This document shows positions 63,950 to 64,000 of a stretch of DNA of 64,000 nt, in pieces. The notes under the pieces are model-generated. The model saw only the letters and a list, made by a program, of their open reading frames with translations, had not been told where the DNA came from and made no database searches. Within the stretch, counting starts at the first letter, position 1, and the number at the start of each line of letters is the position of its first letter. A program made the position numbers and the translations under genes. Origin of the DNA: an uncultured Paludibacter sp. (GTDB taxonomy: Bacteria > Bacteroidota > Bacteroidia > Bacteroidales > Paludibacteraceae); the NCBI GenBank assembly GCA_937897985.1, contig CALCBD010000054.1, positions 157,378-221,377 of the forward strand. The letters run 5' to 3'.

Positions 63950-64000
63950 CTCTGTGCCCTTTGTGCCTTTGTGGTGAAGAACTAAAACCGCGGAGGCACA
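63950..64000. repeat. GCAAAG-type repeat, cut by window end
   Basis: CTCTGTGCCCTTTGTGCC... at 63950-63974 is followed by ACCGCGGAGGCACA at 63987-64000, its inverted partner. It is the same type as 58397-58461 and lies after gpmI. Confidence 0.6.

Noticed and set aside
1..64000. CRISPR array, prophage, integrase or insertion sequence
   Set aside because: No regularly spaced direct repeats, no Cas, phage or transposase-like protein was seen on either strand.

Overview
The window looks like a chromosomal segment of a member of the Bacteroidales/Marinilabiliales (phylum Bacteroidota). Several independent signs agree: intergenic regions repeatedly carry the Bacteroidota -7 promoter element TAnnTTTG; there are type IX secretion (T9SS) C-terminal sorting domains, a CusA-TolC fusion, DUF3857 transglutaminase-like proteins, a DUF2027-Smr protein, an enlarged MraY, and a division/cell-wall (dcw) cluster without murF, murB or ddl. 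Base composition and codon use look even throughout. I see no phage, integrase, transposase or CRISPR array.

Layout. (a) 1-4619, + strand: cell-surface and secreted proteins: the tail of a Calx-beta protein, a lipoprotein, a C10 (streptopain-type) protease with a T9SS tail, and a small exported protein. (b) 4757-11842, - strand: a six-gene sugar operon, transcribed transketolase N-half, transketolase C-half, FGGY kinase, fucose-isomerase-fold isomerase, DMT-type permease, cytoplasmic-looking sugar-binding protein. The isomerase/kinase/split-transketolase combination matches the D-apiose transketolase route. (c) 12135-16017, +: two DUF3857 proteins, one with and one without the catalytic triad. 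(d) tRNA-Pro(GGG) and shikimate kinase. (e) 16973-23130, -: a metal efflux locus (small Cys-rich protein, CusA-TolC fusion, CusB-like adaptor). (f) 23467-31306, +: a pectin-related set (GH2, DapA-family aldolase/lyase, GH28, STN-alpha/beta hydrolase-DUF3826). Apiose occurs in the pectin RG-II, so (b) and (f) may serve the same food source.

(g) 31532-47781, -: yqeY and the dcw cluster, transcribed mraZ-rsmH-ftsL-ftsI-murE-mraY-murD-ftsW-murG-murC-ftsQ-ftsA-ftsZ, with two MraZ boxes in front. (h) 48160-48978: an acyltransferase, followed by an intergenic region with a candidate small RNA. (i) 49414-51801, -: an ExbB / small membrane protein / ExbD / ExbD energy-transducing operon downstream of tRNA-Ser(GGA). 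(j) 52071-63854: housekeeping genes (TatD, GuaA, QueA, DUF2027-Smr, YchF, class I fumarase, LysO-type exporter, GpmI) and one T9SS cargo protein.

Intergenic DNA carries two families of short dispersed repeats: GCAAAG-rich long hairpins (58397-58461 and 63950-64000) and short CCCC/GGGG palindromes (five copies). There is also a 90-bp element with perfect 12-bp inverted ends at 31433-31522. The observations most worth following up are the probable apiose operon with its orphan binding protein, the STN-esterase-DUF3826 fusion next to GH28, the signal-peptide-like junction inside the CusA-TolC fusion, and the candidate small RNA near 49230-49311.
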